Source of the DNA: UBA1724 sp963621575
Lineage (GTDB): Bacteria; Verrucomicrobiota; Lentisphaeria; Oligosphaerales; Oligosphaeraceae
Length of the DNA stretch: 64,000 nt
NCBI GenBank assembly: GCA_963621575.1
Contig: CAVFEH010000001.1
Location: 124,001-188,000, forward strand
Direction of reading: 5' to 3'
Shown: in pieces, positions 8,664-19,258 of the stretch
Position numbering within the stretch: position 1 is the stretch's first letter
Layout: each line of letters begins with the position of its first letter
Made by a program: the position numbers and the translations under genes
The notes under the pieces: generated by a model
Seen by the model: only the letters and a program-made list of their open reading frames with translations
The model's database searches: none
What the model was told of the DNA's origin: nothing

Positions 8664-10499
8664 ATGGAAACGACATCGAGCCTTCGCAACCACGAGCAGG
8701 AGAACCGCGAGTGGGAGTATTACCATCCTGATGAGAGTCTTGTGAACAGCCTGATGGACGAGGCGTCGGTGTCTCGTCCGATCGGTTTGGTCCTGGCGGC
8801 GCGCGGGGTGACCCCGGCGACGGTGCAGAGTTTCCTGCATCCGGAGATGGACCATCTTGGCGATCCGTATCTCCTGCCCGGCACGAAGGCTGCGGCCCGC
8901 CGGTTGTGGGAGGCCATCCAGAAGAACCAGCGGATCATGATCCACGGCGACTACGACACGGACGGCATCACGGCCACGGCGCTGCTGGCCTGGGTGCTGC
9001 GGGAAAATGGCGCCCATGTGATTTGCTATTTGCCCCACCGCATAGACGACGGGTATGGCCTGACGGCGGATTCCATCAACAAGAACGCGAAGGGGCGCTG
9101 TGACCTGCTGGTGACCGTGGACTGCGGCATCACCAGCTACGACGCGGTGGACGCCGCCCGCGCCATCAACCTGGATTTGATCATCACCGACCATCATACG
9201 CCGGGCCCCACACCGCTGCACGGCGGCTTGTCGGGCGTGGGCTCCATTGGCCTTGGGCTGCCCGCGGACACGGGCTCCCAGGAGTGGATGGTCGTGGTGG
9301 ATCCGAAGCTCCCCGGCGCCCCCCGGGAGACCGAGGACTTGGCGGGCGTGGGCGTGGCCTACAAGGTTGCCTGCGCCTTCCTGAAGTATGGCCGCGAGAA
9401 CCAGATCGGCGGCGAGGACACGGATCTGCACGCGGTGCTGGACCTGGTGGCGCTGGGGACCGTGGCGGACATCGTGCCGCTGCTCAACGAGAACCGCATC
9501 CTGGTGCGCCAGGGCTTGCAGGTGCTTTCCATGCAGACCCGCCCCGGCGTCCATGAGCTCTGCGACATTGCCAAGGTGGGCGAGTGCCTGGCCACCAGCG
9601 ACATCACCTACCGCCTGGCCCCCCGCATCAACGCCACTGGCCGCATGGGCGACCCCACCGATTCCCTGCGGCTCCTGGAGGCCCACGATTTGGAGCACGC
9701 CAAGGAGCTGGCCGGAATCCTGGACCGTCTGAACCGGGAGCGCCAGACCATTGAGGAGCAGGTGGTCACCGAGGCCGAGCGGCAGATTGCCGAGCGCTAT
9801 CGTCCCGGCACCCCCCGGAATCTCTCGGAGGCCCGTTCCATCGTGGTGTGGAGCGACTCCTGGCACCAGGGCGTGGTGGGAATCGTGGCCAGCCGGCTGA
9901 CCCGCAGATACCACCGCCCCAGCGTTGTCCTCACCCGCGACACCTCCGGACAGTTCACCGGGAGCGCACGCTCTCTGAGAACCCTGAATCTGGTGCAGGT
10001 CCTGGACGAATGCAAGGACACCCTGATCCGCTTCGGCGGACACGCCATGGCCGCCGGACTCTCCCTGGAGGAGGGCAATCTGGAGCGCTTCAGCGAGGAG
10101 TTCGACGCCGCCGTCCAGAAGGTCCTGGGCATCGAGTCCATGCGTCCCACCCTCTCCATCTGCGGAGAGGTCCCCTTCCGGGAGATGGACGATGTCTTCT
10201 TCCAGGAGCTCAAGGAGCTGGAGCCCTTCGGGCACGGCAACACCGAGCCCATCTTCGTCACCCGGAATGTCATGCCCGAGCGCAAGGGCCTGGCCGGACG
10301 CACCCACACCCGCGGCGTGGTGAGGGATTCCGAGGGAAGCCGGATGCAGTTCATTGCCTTCTCCCGGCTCCCCGACGAACTGCCCCCGGGACCCTGGGAC
10401 ATCGTCTACTCCCCCCACATCAACCGCTTCCACGACTGCGAGGTGCCCCAGCTCAGGATCCACGACATCCGCCCGGCAGGGACAACCCAGCCACGATAG
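8664..10499 (+). CDS. recJ: Single-stranded-DNA exonuclease RecJ
   Basis: A 5'-3' single-strand DNA exonuclease acting in RecF-pathway recombination and mismatch repair. The 611-residue protein shows the DHH phosphoesterase motifs: HGDYDTDGITA near residue 95, VDCGIT near 150, ITDHHTPG near 172 and APRINATGRMGD near 320. The DHHA1 domain follows, with FGGHAMAAG near 455 and the C-terminal OB-like domain. The reading frame opens upstream of 8664, but this ATG is taken as the start because it follows a good promoter and the family begins with a short leader. No Shine-Dalgarno is visible. It is divergent from adhE and is closed by a hairpin at 10527. Confidence 0.95.
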   Translation: METTSSLRNHEQENREWEYYHPDESLVNSLMDEASVSRPIGLVLAARGVTPATVQSFLHPEMDHLGDPYLLPGTKAAARRLWEAIQKNQRIMIHGDYDTDGITATALLAWVLRENGAHVICYLPHRIDDGYGLTADSINKNAKGRCDLLVTVDCGITSYDAVDAARAINLDLIITDHHTPGPTPLHGGLSGVGSIGLGLPADTGSQEWMVVVDPKLPGAPRETEDLAGVGVAYKVACAFLKYGRENQIGGEDTDLHAVLDLVALGTVADIVPLLNENRILVRQGLQVLSMQTRPGVHELCDIAKVGECLATSDITYRLAPRINATGRMGDPTDSLRLLEAHDLEHAKELAGILDRLNRERQTIEEQVVTEAERQIAERYRPGTPRNLSEARSIVVWSDSWHQGVVGIVASRLTRRYHRPSVVLTRDTSGQFTGSARSLRTLNLVQVLDECKDTLIRFGGHAMAAGLSLEEGNLERFSEEFDAAVQKVLGIESMRPTLSICGEVPFREMDDVFFQELKELEPFGHGNTEPIFVTRNVMPERKGLAGRTHTRGVVRDSEGSRMQFIAFSRLPDELPPGPWDIVYSPHINRFHDCEVPQLRIHDIRPAGTTQPR

Positions 10500-10526
10500 C
10501 CGGCGAAATTCGGCGAAGGGACTCCA

Positions 10527-10557
10527 GGCCGTCCGGGGAAATCTCCTCCGGACGGCC
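10527..10557 (+). terminator. Hairpin downstream of recJ
   Basis: Ten-base perfect arms (GGCCGTCCGG at 10527-10536 and CCGGACGGCC at 10548-10557) with an 11-base loop, starting 28 bases after the recJ stop. The downstream tract is pyrimidine-rich (CTTCCCTTCC) rather than pure T, so it may be a weak terminator. Confidence 0.6.
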
Positions 10558-10623
10558 CTTCCCTTCCCCCGCAGAAGACCTGTTCGAATGTCATAACCAA
10601 TTCAATACGAGGATTTTTTGCCA

Positions 10624-11736
<1,113 letters not shown>

Positions 11737-11757
11737 CGCTGCGACCCCCGCGTCCAA

Positions 11758-13821
11758 ATGGGACACAAGCACAGCCATGTAGTTGAAAAGCCCCAGGGGG
11801 GGCTCTTTGACGCCTATCGCCGGCTGCTGGGCACCTACGCCCTGCGCCACTGGTTTCCCTTCCTGCTGGGAGTGACTTTCGCCGTCGTGGAGGGCGGCGC
11901 GCTCCTGGCCCTCTGCCGCATGGTGGGGATGGTGGCCACCGGACTGGAGGGCGGCGGAGACCGCCGCGCCGTCGTCACCGTCCAGGAGGACGCCGCGCCC
12001 AGGACCATGACCGCCGAGGACGGCGCCGTCATGGCCCCGGAAAAGACCGTGGAGGCCACGCCTGCCGCTCCCGCCGTTTCGGAATCAAGGCACTCCTCCG
12101 GCGCCGCCTTTGACCGCCAGACGGAGAAGATCGGCCGGTATGTGGATTCCGCGAATGCCCTCCTGCGGAAGGTGGGGCTTCCCGAGGTGGACCGGGGGGA
12201 CGGCGTGCATCTGACCCATGGAATCGTGGTTGCCATGATGCTGGGGCTGGGACTCTTCTTCGTGCTCCAGGCCCTCGCCATCCTGGGAAACCGCTACTGC
12301 CTCAAGTGGCTGGGCGCCCGGGTGGTCACGGACATGCGCGGAGCGCTCTTCAACCATCTCATGGACCAGTCCCAGGCCTTCTATTCCCGACGCGACATGG
12401 CCGTGGGTACCCTCCTGAGCCGCTGCACCAACGACATCAACGCCGTGGAGAGCATCATCTCCACCAGCTTCCCCGAACTCATCGTGGCCCCCGTCCAGAT
12501 CCTGGCCGCCGGCTCCTACCTCATCATGACCGCCATGGAGGCCGGGCTGGACTGGAAGTTCGGGGTGCTCGTCATCCTCCTGCTGGTCTGCATCTTCCCC
12601 GTCTATGCCGTCTGCCGACTCCTAAAGCGCTTCCAGCACCGGGTGCTGGACGGCGTGGCGAAGGTCACCGACCGCATGCAGGAGAGCTTCTCCGGCGTGA
12701 AGGTCATCCGCGCCTTCCACCAGGAGGAGCACGAGAAGGCCCGCTTCGCCAAGGTCAACGAGGGGTACTTCAAGGCCCTGCGCCGGGCCATCCGCGCGGA
12801 GGTGGCCGTGCAGCCCATGCTCCAGCTGGCAGCCATGGTCCTGGCGGCCGTCTTCGTCTGGCTCTGCTACGTGAATGGCCTGACCCTGGGCATCCTGGGC
12901 GGAATGGCCTTCGCCGCCCAGAGCATGTACAAGCCCATCAAGGATCTGGTCAAGGTAAACGCCGGACTCCAGCGGGGTGCCGCCGCCGCCGAACGGTTCT
13001 TCCAGGTGCTGGACGAGGACGCCTCCCTCCCCGTTGCCGCCAACCCCGTCCATCTGAAGGAGTTCCGCGACGAGATCGTCTTCCACAAGGTCTCCTTCCG
13101 CTATACCCCCGATGGCCAGGACGTGCTGCGGGACCTGGACTTGACGGTCCGCAAGGGCGAGATGGTGGCCTTGGTCGGCCAGACCGGCAGCGGCAAGAGC
13201 ACCGTGGCGAATCTCCTGGCGCGCTTCTACGACCCAACCGGCGGCAGCGTCACCATTGACGGCGTGGATCTGCGGCAGGTGGACATTGGCGACTTCCGGA
13301 ATCTGGTGGGCGTGGTCTCCCAGGACACCTTCCTCTTCAACACCACGGTGGAGGAGAATATCCGCTACGGGCGCCCCGGGGCCACCCACGAGGAGGTCGT
13401 GGAGGCCGCGCGGCAGGCAAAGGCACTGGATTTCATCCAGGAACACCCCGACGGCTTCCAGCGGATGGTGGGCGAGCGGGGGGACCTGCTCTCCGGCGGC
13501 CAGAAACAGCGCGTCGCCATCGCCCGCGCCATCCTCCGCAACCCCCCCATCCTCATTCTCGACGAGGCCACCAGCGCCTTGGACACCGTCACTGAACGGC
13601 TGGTCCAGGAGGCGCTGAACAACGTCATGAAGAACCGCACGGTCCTGGCCATCGCCCATCGGCTCTCCACCGTCCGCAGCGCCTCCTGCATTCTTGTCAT
13701 GGAGGACGGCCGCGTCATGGAGAAGGGCACGGACGCCGAGCTGCGGCAGAAGGGCGGCTTCTACAGCCGGCTCTCCCAGATGCAGTTCCAGGAGCAGGCC
13801 GGAGGCGCCGCAAAGGGGTGA
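11758..13821 (+). CDS. MsbA-like ABC exporter (fused permease and ATPase)
   Basis: An inner-membrane half-transporter of 687 residues that would act as a homodimer exporting lipid A, another lipid or a drug. The membrane domain (about 20-420) is followed by the ATPase domain (about 440-675) with Walker A GQTGSGKST, signature LSGGQKQR, Walker B ILILDEATSALD and the H-loop IAHRLS. An unusual feature is a stretch of roughly 80 hydrophilic, Ala/Pro/Glu-rich residues between the first and second membrane helices (about 62-145), longer than in typical MsbA. It follows the DegT gene closely, which supports a cell-envelope role. The exact substrate is not known. Confidence 0.92.
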   Translation: MGHKHSHVVEKPQGGLFDAYRRLLGTYALRHWFPFLLGVTFAVVEGGALLALCRMVGMVATGLEGGGDRRAVVTVQEDAAPRTMTAEDGAVMAPEKTVEATPAAPAVSESRHSSGAAFDRQTEKIGRYVDSANALLRKVGLPEVDRGDGVHLTHGIVVAMMLGLGLFFVLQALAILGNRYCLKWLGARVVTDMRGALFNHLMDQSQAFYSRRDMAVGTLLSRCTNDINAVESIISTSFPELIVAPVQILAAGSYLIMTAMEAGLDWKFGVLVILLLVCIFPVYAVCRLLKRFQHRVLDGVAKVTDRMQESFSGVKVIRAFHQEEHEKARFAKVNEGYFKALRRAIRAEVAVQPMLQLAAMVLAAVFVWLCYVNGLTLGILGGMAFAAQSMYKPIKDLVKVNAGLQRGAAAAERFFQVLDEDASLPVAANPVHLKEFRDEIVFHKVSFRYTPDGQDVLRDLDLTVRKGEMVALVGQTGSGKSTVANLLARFYDPTGGSVTIDGVDLRQVDIGDFRNLVGVVSQDTFLFNTTVEENIRYGRPGATHEEVVEAARQAKALDFIQEHPDGFQRMVGERGDLLSGGQKQRVAIARAILRNPPILILDEATSALDTVTERLVQEALNNVMKNRTVLAIAHRLSTVRSASCILVMEDGRVMEKGTDAELRQKGGFYSRLSQMQFQEQAGGAAKG

Positions 13822-13898
13822 ACCCCGGCAAGGCCTTTCCGTAAACCATACCATTCCTACACCATCAGTTTCCCGCGCAGGGAAAGGAGAATCCCGCC

Positions 13899-15014
13899 AT
13901 GACCGACACCCTCGGACGCAAAAGCTATCTGACCCAGAACAAGGGCGACTACCCCGAAACCACCGACTTCTTCGGCATTCCCTATGTGAAGGTGGATGAC
14001 CTGCGCTACGGCACCAACCCCCACCAGACCGCCGCCTACTACAAGCCCGCCTCCGCCGTGGACTGCGTCATCGGCGACATGAAGGTCCTCAAGACTGGCA
14101 AGAGCGGCCTCTCCCAGACGAACCTGGAGGACATCAGCTACTCCCTCAACATCGTCAAGTATTTCGACAAGCCCGCCTGCGCCTGCATGAAACACGTGAA
14201 TCCCTGCGGCGCGGCCGTGGCCACCGGCTCCGACACCCTCAAGGACGTCTACCTGAAGGCCCGCGACTGCGACCCCCGCGCCGCCTTCGGCTCCGTCATC
14301 GCCTTCAACCGCGCCGTTGACAAGGAGACCGCCCAGGAGATCATGTCCACTTTCGTGGAGTGCGTGGTCGCCCCCGCTTTTGACGAGGACGCCATGGCCG
14401 TCTTCACCAATCCCGAGGTGAAGCTCAACAAGCAGATCCGGATCCTCCAGTGCGGCGATCTTTCCAGGCTTCCCAAGTATGTGGGTGACGACGTCAGCGG
14501 CTGCCGCACCATGAAGGTGCTGGCCGATGGCTCCGTCGTGGTTGCCGACCCCCTGCTGACCAACATGCGCTCCGTGGCCGATCTGAAGGTCGCCACCGCC
14601 GACAGCAAGACCCTCGGACACGTGGAGAGCACGGTCCACGCCACCGACCGCCAGAAGGAAGACCTCCTCACCGCCTGGTACATCAACATCTCCGTGCGCT
14701 CCAACGGCGTGGTCATGGTCAAGAATGGCGGCACCGTCTGCGTGGGCACCGGCGAGCAGGACCGCGTGGGCGCCGTGGAGAAGGCCATCGAGAAGTTCCG
14801 CAAGTACGAGGGCAAGGAGACCATCCAGGATTGCGTCATGGCCTCCGATGGATTCTTCCCCTTCTATGACGGCGTAGAGGTGGCCGCCAAGGCCGGCGTC
14901 ACCGCCATCATCGCACCCGCCGGCTCCATCAAGGACGCCGAGGTCATCCAGCGCGCCAATGAGCTCGGGGTGGCGCTCTACCACGCCCCTGAGCGCGTCT
15001 TCTCCCACCACTAG
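13899..15014 (+). CDS. Stand-alone AICAR formyltransferase (PurH C-terminal-type)
   Basis: Performs the ninth step of IMP synthesis, formylating AICAR with 10-formyl-tetrahydrofolate. The 371 residues match only the transformylase half of bifunctional PurH. Catalytic residues are in MKHVNPCG (near residue 97), with LRYGTNPHQ (near 43) near the start and AFGSVIAFNR (near 130). The IMP cyclohydrolase (MGS-like) half is missing, and no separate cyclohydrolase gene lies in the window. AAGGAG lies about 9 bases before the ATG. Stand-alone versions are known in some bacteria and archaea, where another protein does the cyclisation. Confidence 0.92.
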   Translation: MTDTLGRKSYLTQNKGDYPETTDFFGIPYVKVDDLRYGTNPHQTAAYYKPASAVDCVIGDMKVLKTGKSGLSQTNLEDISYSLNIVKYFDKPACACMKHVNPCGAAVATGSDTLKDVYLKARDCDPRAAFGSVIAFNRAVDKETAQEIMSTFVECVVAPAFDEDAMAVFTNPEVKLNKQIRILQCGDLSRLPKYVGDDVSGCRTMKVLADGSVVVADPLLTNMRSVADLKVATADSKTLGHVESTVHATDRQKEDLLTAWYINISVRSNGVVMVKNGGTVCVGTGEQDRVGAVEKAIEKFRKYEGKETIQDCVMASDGFFPFYDGVEVAAKAGVTAIIAPAGSIKDAEVIQRANELGVALYHAPERVFSHH

Positions 15015-15064
15015 AATCCCGCCTCGGCGACTCCCGCCTTTTTCGGAAAAAGCGATTGCACCCA

Positions 15065-17413
15065 ATGGTCCAGAAGAAGGACAAGAAGAACGCCCCCGAA
15101 ACCGGGGACCCCGTGGCCGGCGCCCCCGTCGGGGACGCGGCTGCGCCTGTGGAGGACGCCGACCCCGCTGCGGCGGAAGCCGGCGTCGCGACGGCTCCCG
15201 GGATCGTGGAGGGCTCCGGGGATTCCGGGGAGGTGGCCGGGGAGCCTGGGGAGATCGGCGGCTCCTCGTCCGACGCCTTGCGGGATCTTCTGGAGTCCAA
15301 CTACATCCTCTATGCGTCCTATGTGAACAAGGACCGCGCCATTCCGGACGTGGATGACGGCCTCAAGCCCGTCCAGCGGCGCATTCTCCATACCCTCCAG
15401 ACCATTGACGACGGCCGCCTCCACAAGGTGAACAGCGTTGTGGGAGAGACCATGAAGTACCATCCCCACGGCGACGCCTCCATCGGCGGCGCACTGGTGG
15501 TGCTGGCCAACAAGGGCTATTTCATTGATAAGCAGGGGAATTTCGGCAACCCCATTACCGGCGACCCCCCCGCCGCCGGCCGTTACATCGAGTGCCGCCT
15601 CAACGCCTTCGGGCGCGAGGTACTCTTCAATCCGGCGGTCACCGAATACGTGGATTCCTACGATGGCCGCAATCGCGAGCCCGTGGTGCTCCCCGCGAAG
15701 GTGCCCGCACTCCTCATGCTGGGGCAGGACGGCGTCGGCGTGGTCATCACGACCTGCATCTTCCCCCACAACTTTCAGGAGCTCCTCCAGGCGGAGATCG
15801 CGATCCTGAAGGACGAGCCCTTCCAGGTGCTCCCGGATTTTCCGCAGGGGGGCATCATGGACGCCTCCGGATATGAGGACGGCCTGGGCTCCATCGTGGT
15901 GCGCGCCCGCATAGAGGCCGAGGGCGACAAGAAGGTGATCATCAGGGAACTCCCCGCCTACTCCGACACCGAGACCCTCATCGCCTCCATCGAACGCGCC
16001 GTCCGTGCAGGAAAGCTGAAGATCACCGCCATCAACGATTTCAGCGCCTCCGAGGTCCACATCGAGATCACCCTCCAGCGCGGGGTCTACGCCGAGGAGA
16101 CCATCCAGGCGCTCTACGCCTATACCGAGTGCCAGAAGACCCTCCACTCCAAACTCACCGTCATCCAGGACAACCAGCCACGCCGCCTGACGGTCAGCCA
16201 GGTCCTCCGCCGGAATGTGGAGCGGCTCCGCTCCATCCTGAAGGCCGAACTGGAACTGGATCTGAAGAACGAGCTGGAGTCCATCCAGAAGCTCTCCCTG
16301 GAGCGCATCTTCATCGAGAACCGCATCTACAAGCGCATCGAGAAGTGCGCCAGCATCCCCAAGATCCAGGAGGCGGTCCGCACCGGACTGGAGCCCTTCC
16401 GCCAGGAACTGGTGCGCGATGTCACCGACGAGGACGTGAACCGGCTCCTCCAGATCCCCATCCGCCGCATCTCCCTCTACGACCTGGAGAAGAACCGCCA
16501 GGAAGTGGAGGCCATCCGGAAGGCCATGGAGGTCACCAAGGAACACTTGGCGCACCCCGTGGAATACGCCATCGAATACCTTCAGGGACTTCTTGCGAAA
16601 TACGGTCCGCTCTATCCCCGCCGGACCCAGATTGTGGGAATCCAGCAGGTGAACCGCCGGGAGATCGCACGTCGCGACGTGAAGGTCTACCACGACCGGG
16701 TCAATGGCTTCGTGGGCACCGCCGTCAAGTCCTCCAGCAAGGACGCCGAGCCCATCCTCTGCACCGAGTTCGACCGGCTCCTCGCCATCAAGGGGGACGG
16801 CACCTGCCAGGTTATCGCCGTGGAGCCAAAGACCTACGTGGGGCCCACCAAATACCTCTTCCTCTATGACAAGGACCAGATTTATTCCATCCTCTACCGG
16901 AACAAGAAGGAGGGGACCTGGTTCGCGAAGCGCTTCCAGGTGGGGACCTACATCCTCGCCCGGGAATACCACCTTATCCCCGATGACTGCATCATCGAGG
17001 CGCTCTATACTCGCGCAGGAGTCGTGGTATCGCTGGAACTGGCCACCAACCGCCGGCGCGCGTTCCAGGATATCAAGGTCGAATTCGATCAGGTGCCCCT
17101 CCGTGGACGCGAATCCCGGGGATTCAAACTCACACACTACCAGGTGGTGAAAATCAATCTCCTGGAAAAAGGCGGCGCACCCGCTTCCGCCGAAAAGAAA
17201 CCAGCGGAAAATCCCCCCGACACCCCTGTGCCGCCCCCGGCGCCCGCACCGAAGCCTATTGCGTCCGAGGAACAAGGGAAGGAAGAGCCCGCAAAACCCG
17301 AAGAGCCTGCGAAGCCCGAAGAGCCCGCAAAACCCGAAGAGCCTGCAAAACCCGAAGAGCCTGCGAGGCCGCGCCCCAGGTTCCACCAGGATGATCTCCC
17401 CTTCTTCCTGTAA
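15065..17413 (+). CDS. Type IIA topoisomerase subunit A (GyrA/ParC family)
   Basis: The DNA-cutting subunit of a gyrase or topoisomerase IV. The 782-residue protein has a 65-residue Ala/Pro/Glu-rich lead, then the winged-helix and tower domains. Visible motifs are DVDDGLKPVQRRIL (near 100), KYHPHGDASI (near 135) and AAGRYIECRL (near 175), where the tyrosine is the expected nucleophile in place of the usual RYTE. A coiled-coil region follows (about 380-430), then a short C-terminal domain with no GyrA-box seen. That favours ParC-like decatenation over supercoiling. The tail holds five EEPAKP repeats and ends DDLPFFL. A TTG nine bases upstream is an alternative start. No GyrB/ParE gene is nearby. 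Confidence 0.9.
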   Translation: MVQKKDKKNAPETGDPVAGAPVGDAAAPVEDADPAAAEAGVATAPGIVEGSGDSGEVAGEPGEIGGSSSDALRDLLESNYILYASYVNKDRAIPDVDDGLKPVQRRILHTLQTIDDGRLHKVNSVVGETMKYHPHGDASIGGALVVLANKGYFIDKQGNFGNPITGDPPAAGRYIECRLNAFGREVLFNPAVTEYVDSYDGRNREPVVLPAKVPALLMLGQDGVGVVITTCIFPHNFQELLQAEIAILKDEPFQVLPDFPQGGIMDASGYEDGLGSIVVRARIEAEGDKKVIIRELPAYSDTETLIASIERAVRAGKLKITAINDFSASEVHIEITLQRGVYAEETIQALYAYTECQKTLHSKLTVIQDNQPRRLTVSQVLRRNVERLRSILKAELELDLKNELESIQKLSLERIFIENRIYKRIEKCASIPKIQEAVRTGLEPFRQELVRDVTDEDVNRLLQIPIRRISLYDLEKNRQEVEAIRKAMEVTKEHLAHPVEYAIEYLQGLLAKYGPLYPRRTQIVGIQQVNRREIARRDVKVYHDRVNGFVGTAVKSSSKDAEPILCTEFDRLLAIKGDGTCQVIAVEPKTYVGPTKYLFLYDKDQIYSILYRNKKEGTWFAKRFQVGTYILAREYHLIPDDCIIEALYTRAGVVVSLELATNRRRAFQDIKVEFDQVPLRGRESRGFKLTHYQVVKINLLEKGGAPASAEKKPAENPPDTPVPPPAPAPKPIASEEQGKEEPAKPEEPAKPEEPAKPEEPAKPEEPARPRPRFHQDDLPFFL
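17282..17371 (+). repeat. Tandem 18-bp coding repeat (EEPAKP x5)
   Basis: Five consecutive 18-base units near the 3' end of the topoisomerase gene. Each encodes EEPAKP or a close variant; units differ mainly at silent positions (GCCCGCAAA against GCCTGCGAA). The repeat keeps frame, so unit number could change without disrupting the gene. Confidence 0.9.
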
Positions 17414-17447
17414 GGGATGGGTGGCTTGTAAAATAGCTTTGGCATCT

Positions 17448-17459
17448 GGGGGGGGGGGG
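17448..17459. repeat. Poly-G tract (G12), intergenic
   Basis: Twelve G residues 35 bases after the topoisomerase stop, followed by a GC-rich inverted repeat (GGACGG...CCGTCC). The stretch from 17414 to 17789 contains no intact gene. On the minus strand it may hold the frame-broken tail of the transposase remnant. Confidence 0.8.
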
Positions 17460-17789
17460 CGGGGACGGCAGCCCCCGTCCTTTGGGTCGCCCGGAGGTTC
17501 AGCCAACTTGTTCCTGGCTAGCGTTGTTTTTCCAATGTCCAAGGGTCTGGGCGCGTTGGCACAGTTCCGCGACAAGAGGTCGTTTGGCGCGAGGCAGTTT
17601 TGCCGGAATTGCTGTGCCACGGTTGGGTCCTTGCGCATATCCCGGGGGAAAGTGCTGGGGTATCGTGGAATCCCGAAATCAATAGCATACGATCGGCGGC
17701 GAGGTCCCGGGAGTCTTCCGCCGATGGATCGTAATAGGGTGGCAATTGGCAGGGTAGAACCTTTATGAAATGTGCCTCGGGTTCCGCCT

Positions 17790-18621
17790 TTAGGCGCGTA
17801 GGAGCTCTCGCTCGCCCGGCGAAATGAAGCCGCCCACGGGGATCGCGCCGCGTTTTGCGCGTTCCACAATTGCTGCAATCGCCTCTTCGTGTTCGGCAAG
17901 GGTCTTTCGTAGAGTTAGCCGAACGTGGAAAAGGAATGGCGATGCCAAAAGGGTGAGATTGCCGATGCCAGACCATCGGTGTGCGGGATCAAGCACCGGG
18001 TGGCGGAAATTCGCAAAGTATTGAAAGCGGTCGGGGTGTTCGCGCTTCCAGATTGCGCGCGCGGGATTCAGGCGGATATAGTGGCGAATCGCCTTGAGCT
18101 GTCGCGCGTTGAAGGAGATCTCGATGTAGGCGCGACGGTCAAAATGCAGCGGAGAAGCCTGTTGCGGGGGGGGGGGATTTCGCTGGAAGGGTTGCCACGG
18201 TATCATCGTTGCCATTCCAAGAGCAGATCTCTGTGGTGCGGGCGTAGGAGCGTTCCAGGATCTCCTTCAGGAGTGATGCAGACGGGATAGGGGATTGTCC
18301 CAGGGCCTCCGATGCCCAGGAGGTCTCCATTGCCTCGATGAGCACGAAGCTAAACCACATGGGGTTGAAGGTAGGGGATTGGTCGTAGTTGGCGATCAAT
18401 AGAAGATGAATGTGATCTGGCATGATCACATTGGTCGAGAGTGTTAGGTAAGGGAAAGCGGAATGGATGGCGCACAGGATGTCCCGTGCAGTCATCCCTG
18501 GCGGCAGAAGAGCCGGCGTGTGTCTTGCATCAATAAGCTGGGAGAGGGACGCCGGACGCCCCTCTAGTGTTAGCGTGATAAAGAAAAATTGCCGCCCGTG
18601 ATGGCTGAATTTCATTTTCAT
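17790..18621 (-). pseudogene. REP-associated (Y1/IS200-like) transposase, frameshifted
   Basis: Remnant or switchable copy of a single-strand HUH transposase. The first reading frame (18621 to about 18170) has GRQFFFITLTLEGRP and the HUH histidines in MPDHIHLLL. The second frame (about 18175 to 17790) continues with ARQLKAIRHYIRLNPARA, SPFLFHVRLTLRK and ISPGERELLRA. The two frames meet exactly at a run of 11 C (minus strand; 18166-18176); ten C would restore one frame of about 275 residues. The stop at 17790 also seems early for this family, because related-looking sequence may continue in other frames to about 17500. The catalytic tyrosine was not located. No flanking REP hairpins were identified. 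Confidence 0.7.
18166..18176. repeat. Poly-G tract (G11) at the transposase frameshift
   Basis: Eleven G on the plus strand, inside the transposase gene read on the minus strand. It coincides with the frame change, so length variation here would switch the gene on or off; a sequencing error in the run would give the same picture. Confidence 0.8.
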
Positions 18622-18773
18622 GTTCCACACCTTAGCTCCGAATGGGATCTTTGCACGGGTACCCAAAGGACGGGAGGCTGCCGCCCCCCCGTACCCCTGC
18701 GATTGATCCGCAGAGGATATGGTTAGCCCCCAAACAGGAGTATCCCCCCTCCAATCTTGTTTGGGCAACTGCC

Positions 18774-19196
18774 CTACTGCAGAATGATTCCCCTCTTCTG
18801 CAGTTCCGCTTTGCCGTCTTCGGTGAACTGGTAGTAATAGAGGAGGTACTGTTTATTGAGTGTGTTGGCGTCGATGGCGGCTTCGGGGACTCCCCAGATG
18901 ATGCTGAAGGGCCAGAGGAGCAGATTCAGAACCCCGTAGACGGCCTGGGTGCCGTCGCTGCCATCGCCGCTGCAGAGGTAGAAGTTCCCGATGCCGGGAA
19001 GCAGATTCAGGCAACCGGCGGCAACGGCGGAGTTCGGCTTGACGAAGTTGCCGGCGGGGTGGTCAACGGTGATGCCGTTGAGCTGGAGCTGTGCGTAGTT
19101 GCGCTTGTCCACGGGGGTGAAGGAGACGCAGCCGGTCATGGCCGCGACGAGGACGAAAAGAAGAATGCAGGAAAGGCAGGTCTTGGCGAAGGACAT
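18774..19196 (-). CDS. Putative lipoprotein of unknown function
   Basis: A 140-residue protein with a lipoprotein signal: hydrophobic residues 8-20 and the lipobox AMTGC, giving a mature N-terminal Cys at about 22. The mature part is short, with a hydrophobic stretch NLLLWPFSIIWG (about 90-101), a Tyr-rich segment and a C-terminal KAELQKRG motif. AAGGAG lies 8 bases before the ATG. I do not recognise the family. It is divergent from the broken sulfatase gene, with 62 bases between them. Confidence 0.75.
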   Translation of the reverse strand: MSFAKTCLSCILLFVLVAAMTGCVSFTPVDKRNYAQLQLNGITVDHPAGNFVKPNSAVAAGCLNLLPGIGNFYLCSGDGSDGTQAVYGVLNLLLWPFSIIWGVPEAAIDANTLNKQYLLYYYQFTEDGKAELQKRGIILQ

Positions 19197-19258
19197 TTTC
19201 TTATCTCCTTGTAAATGTTATTGTTAAGTGTGAACGACAGAACCGGGGCAAATGCCGT

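Noticed and set aside
17282..17371. Possible short CRISPR-like repeat array
   Set aside because: The units are 18-bp tandem repeats without spacers and encode EEPAKP in frame in the topoisomerase tail.
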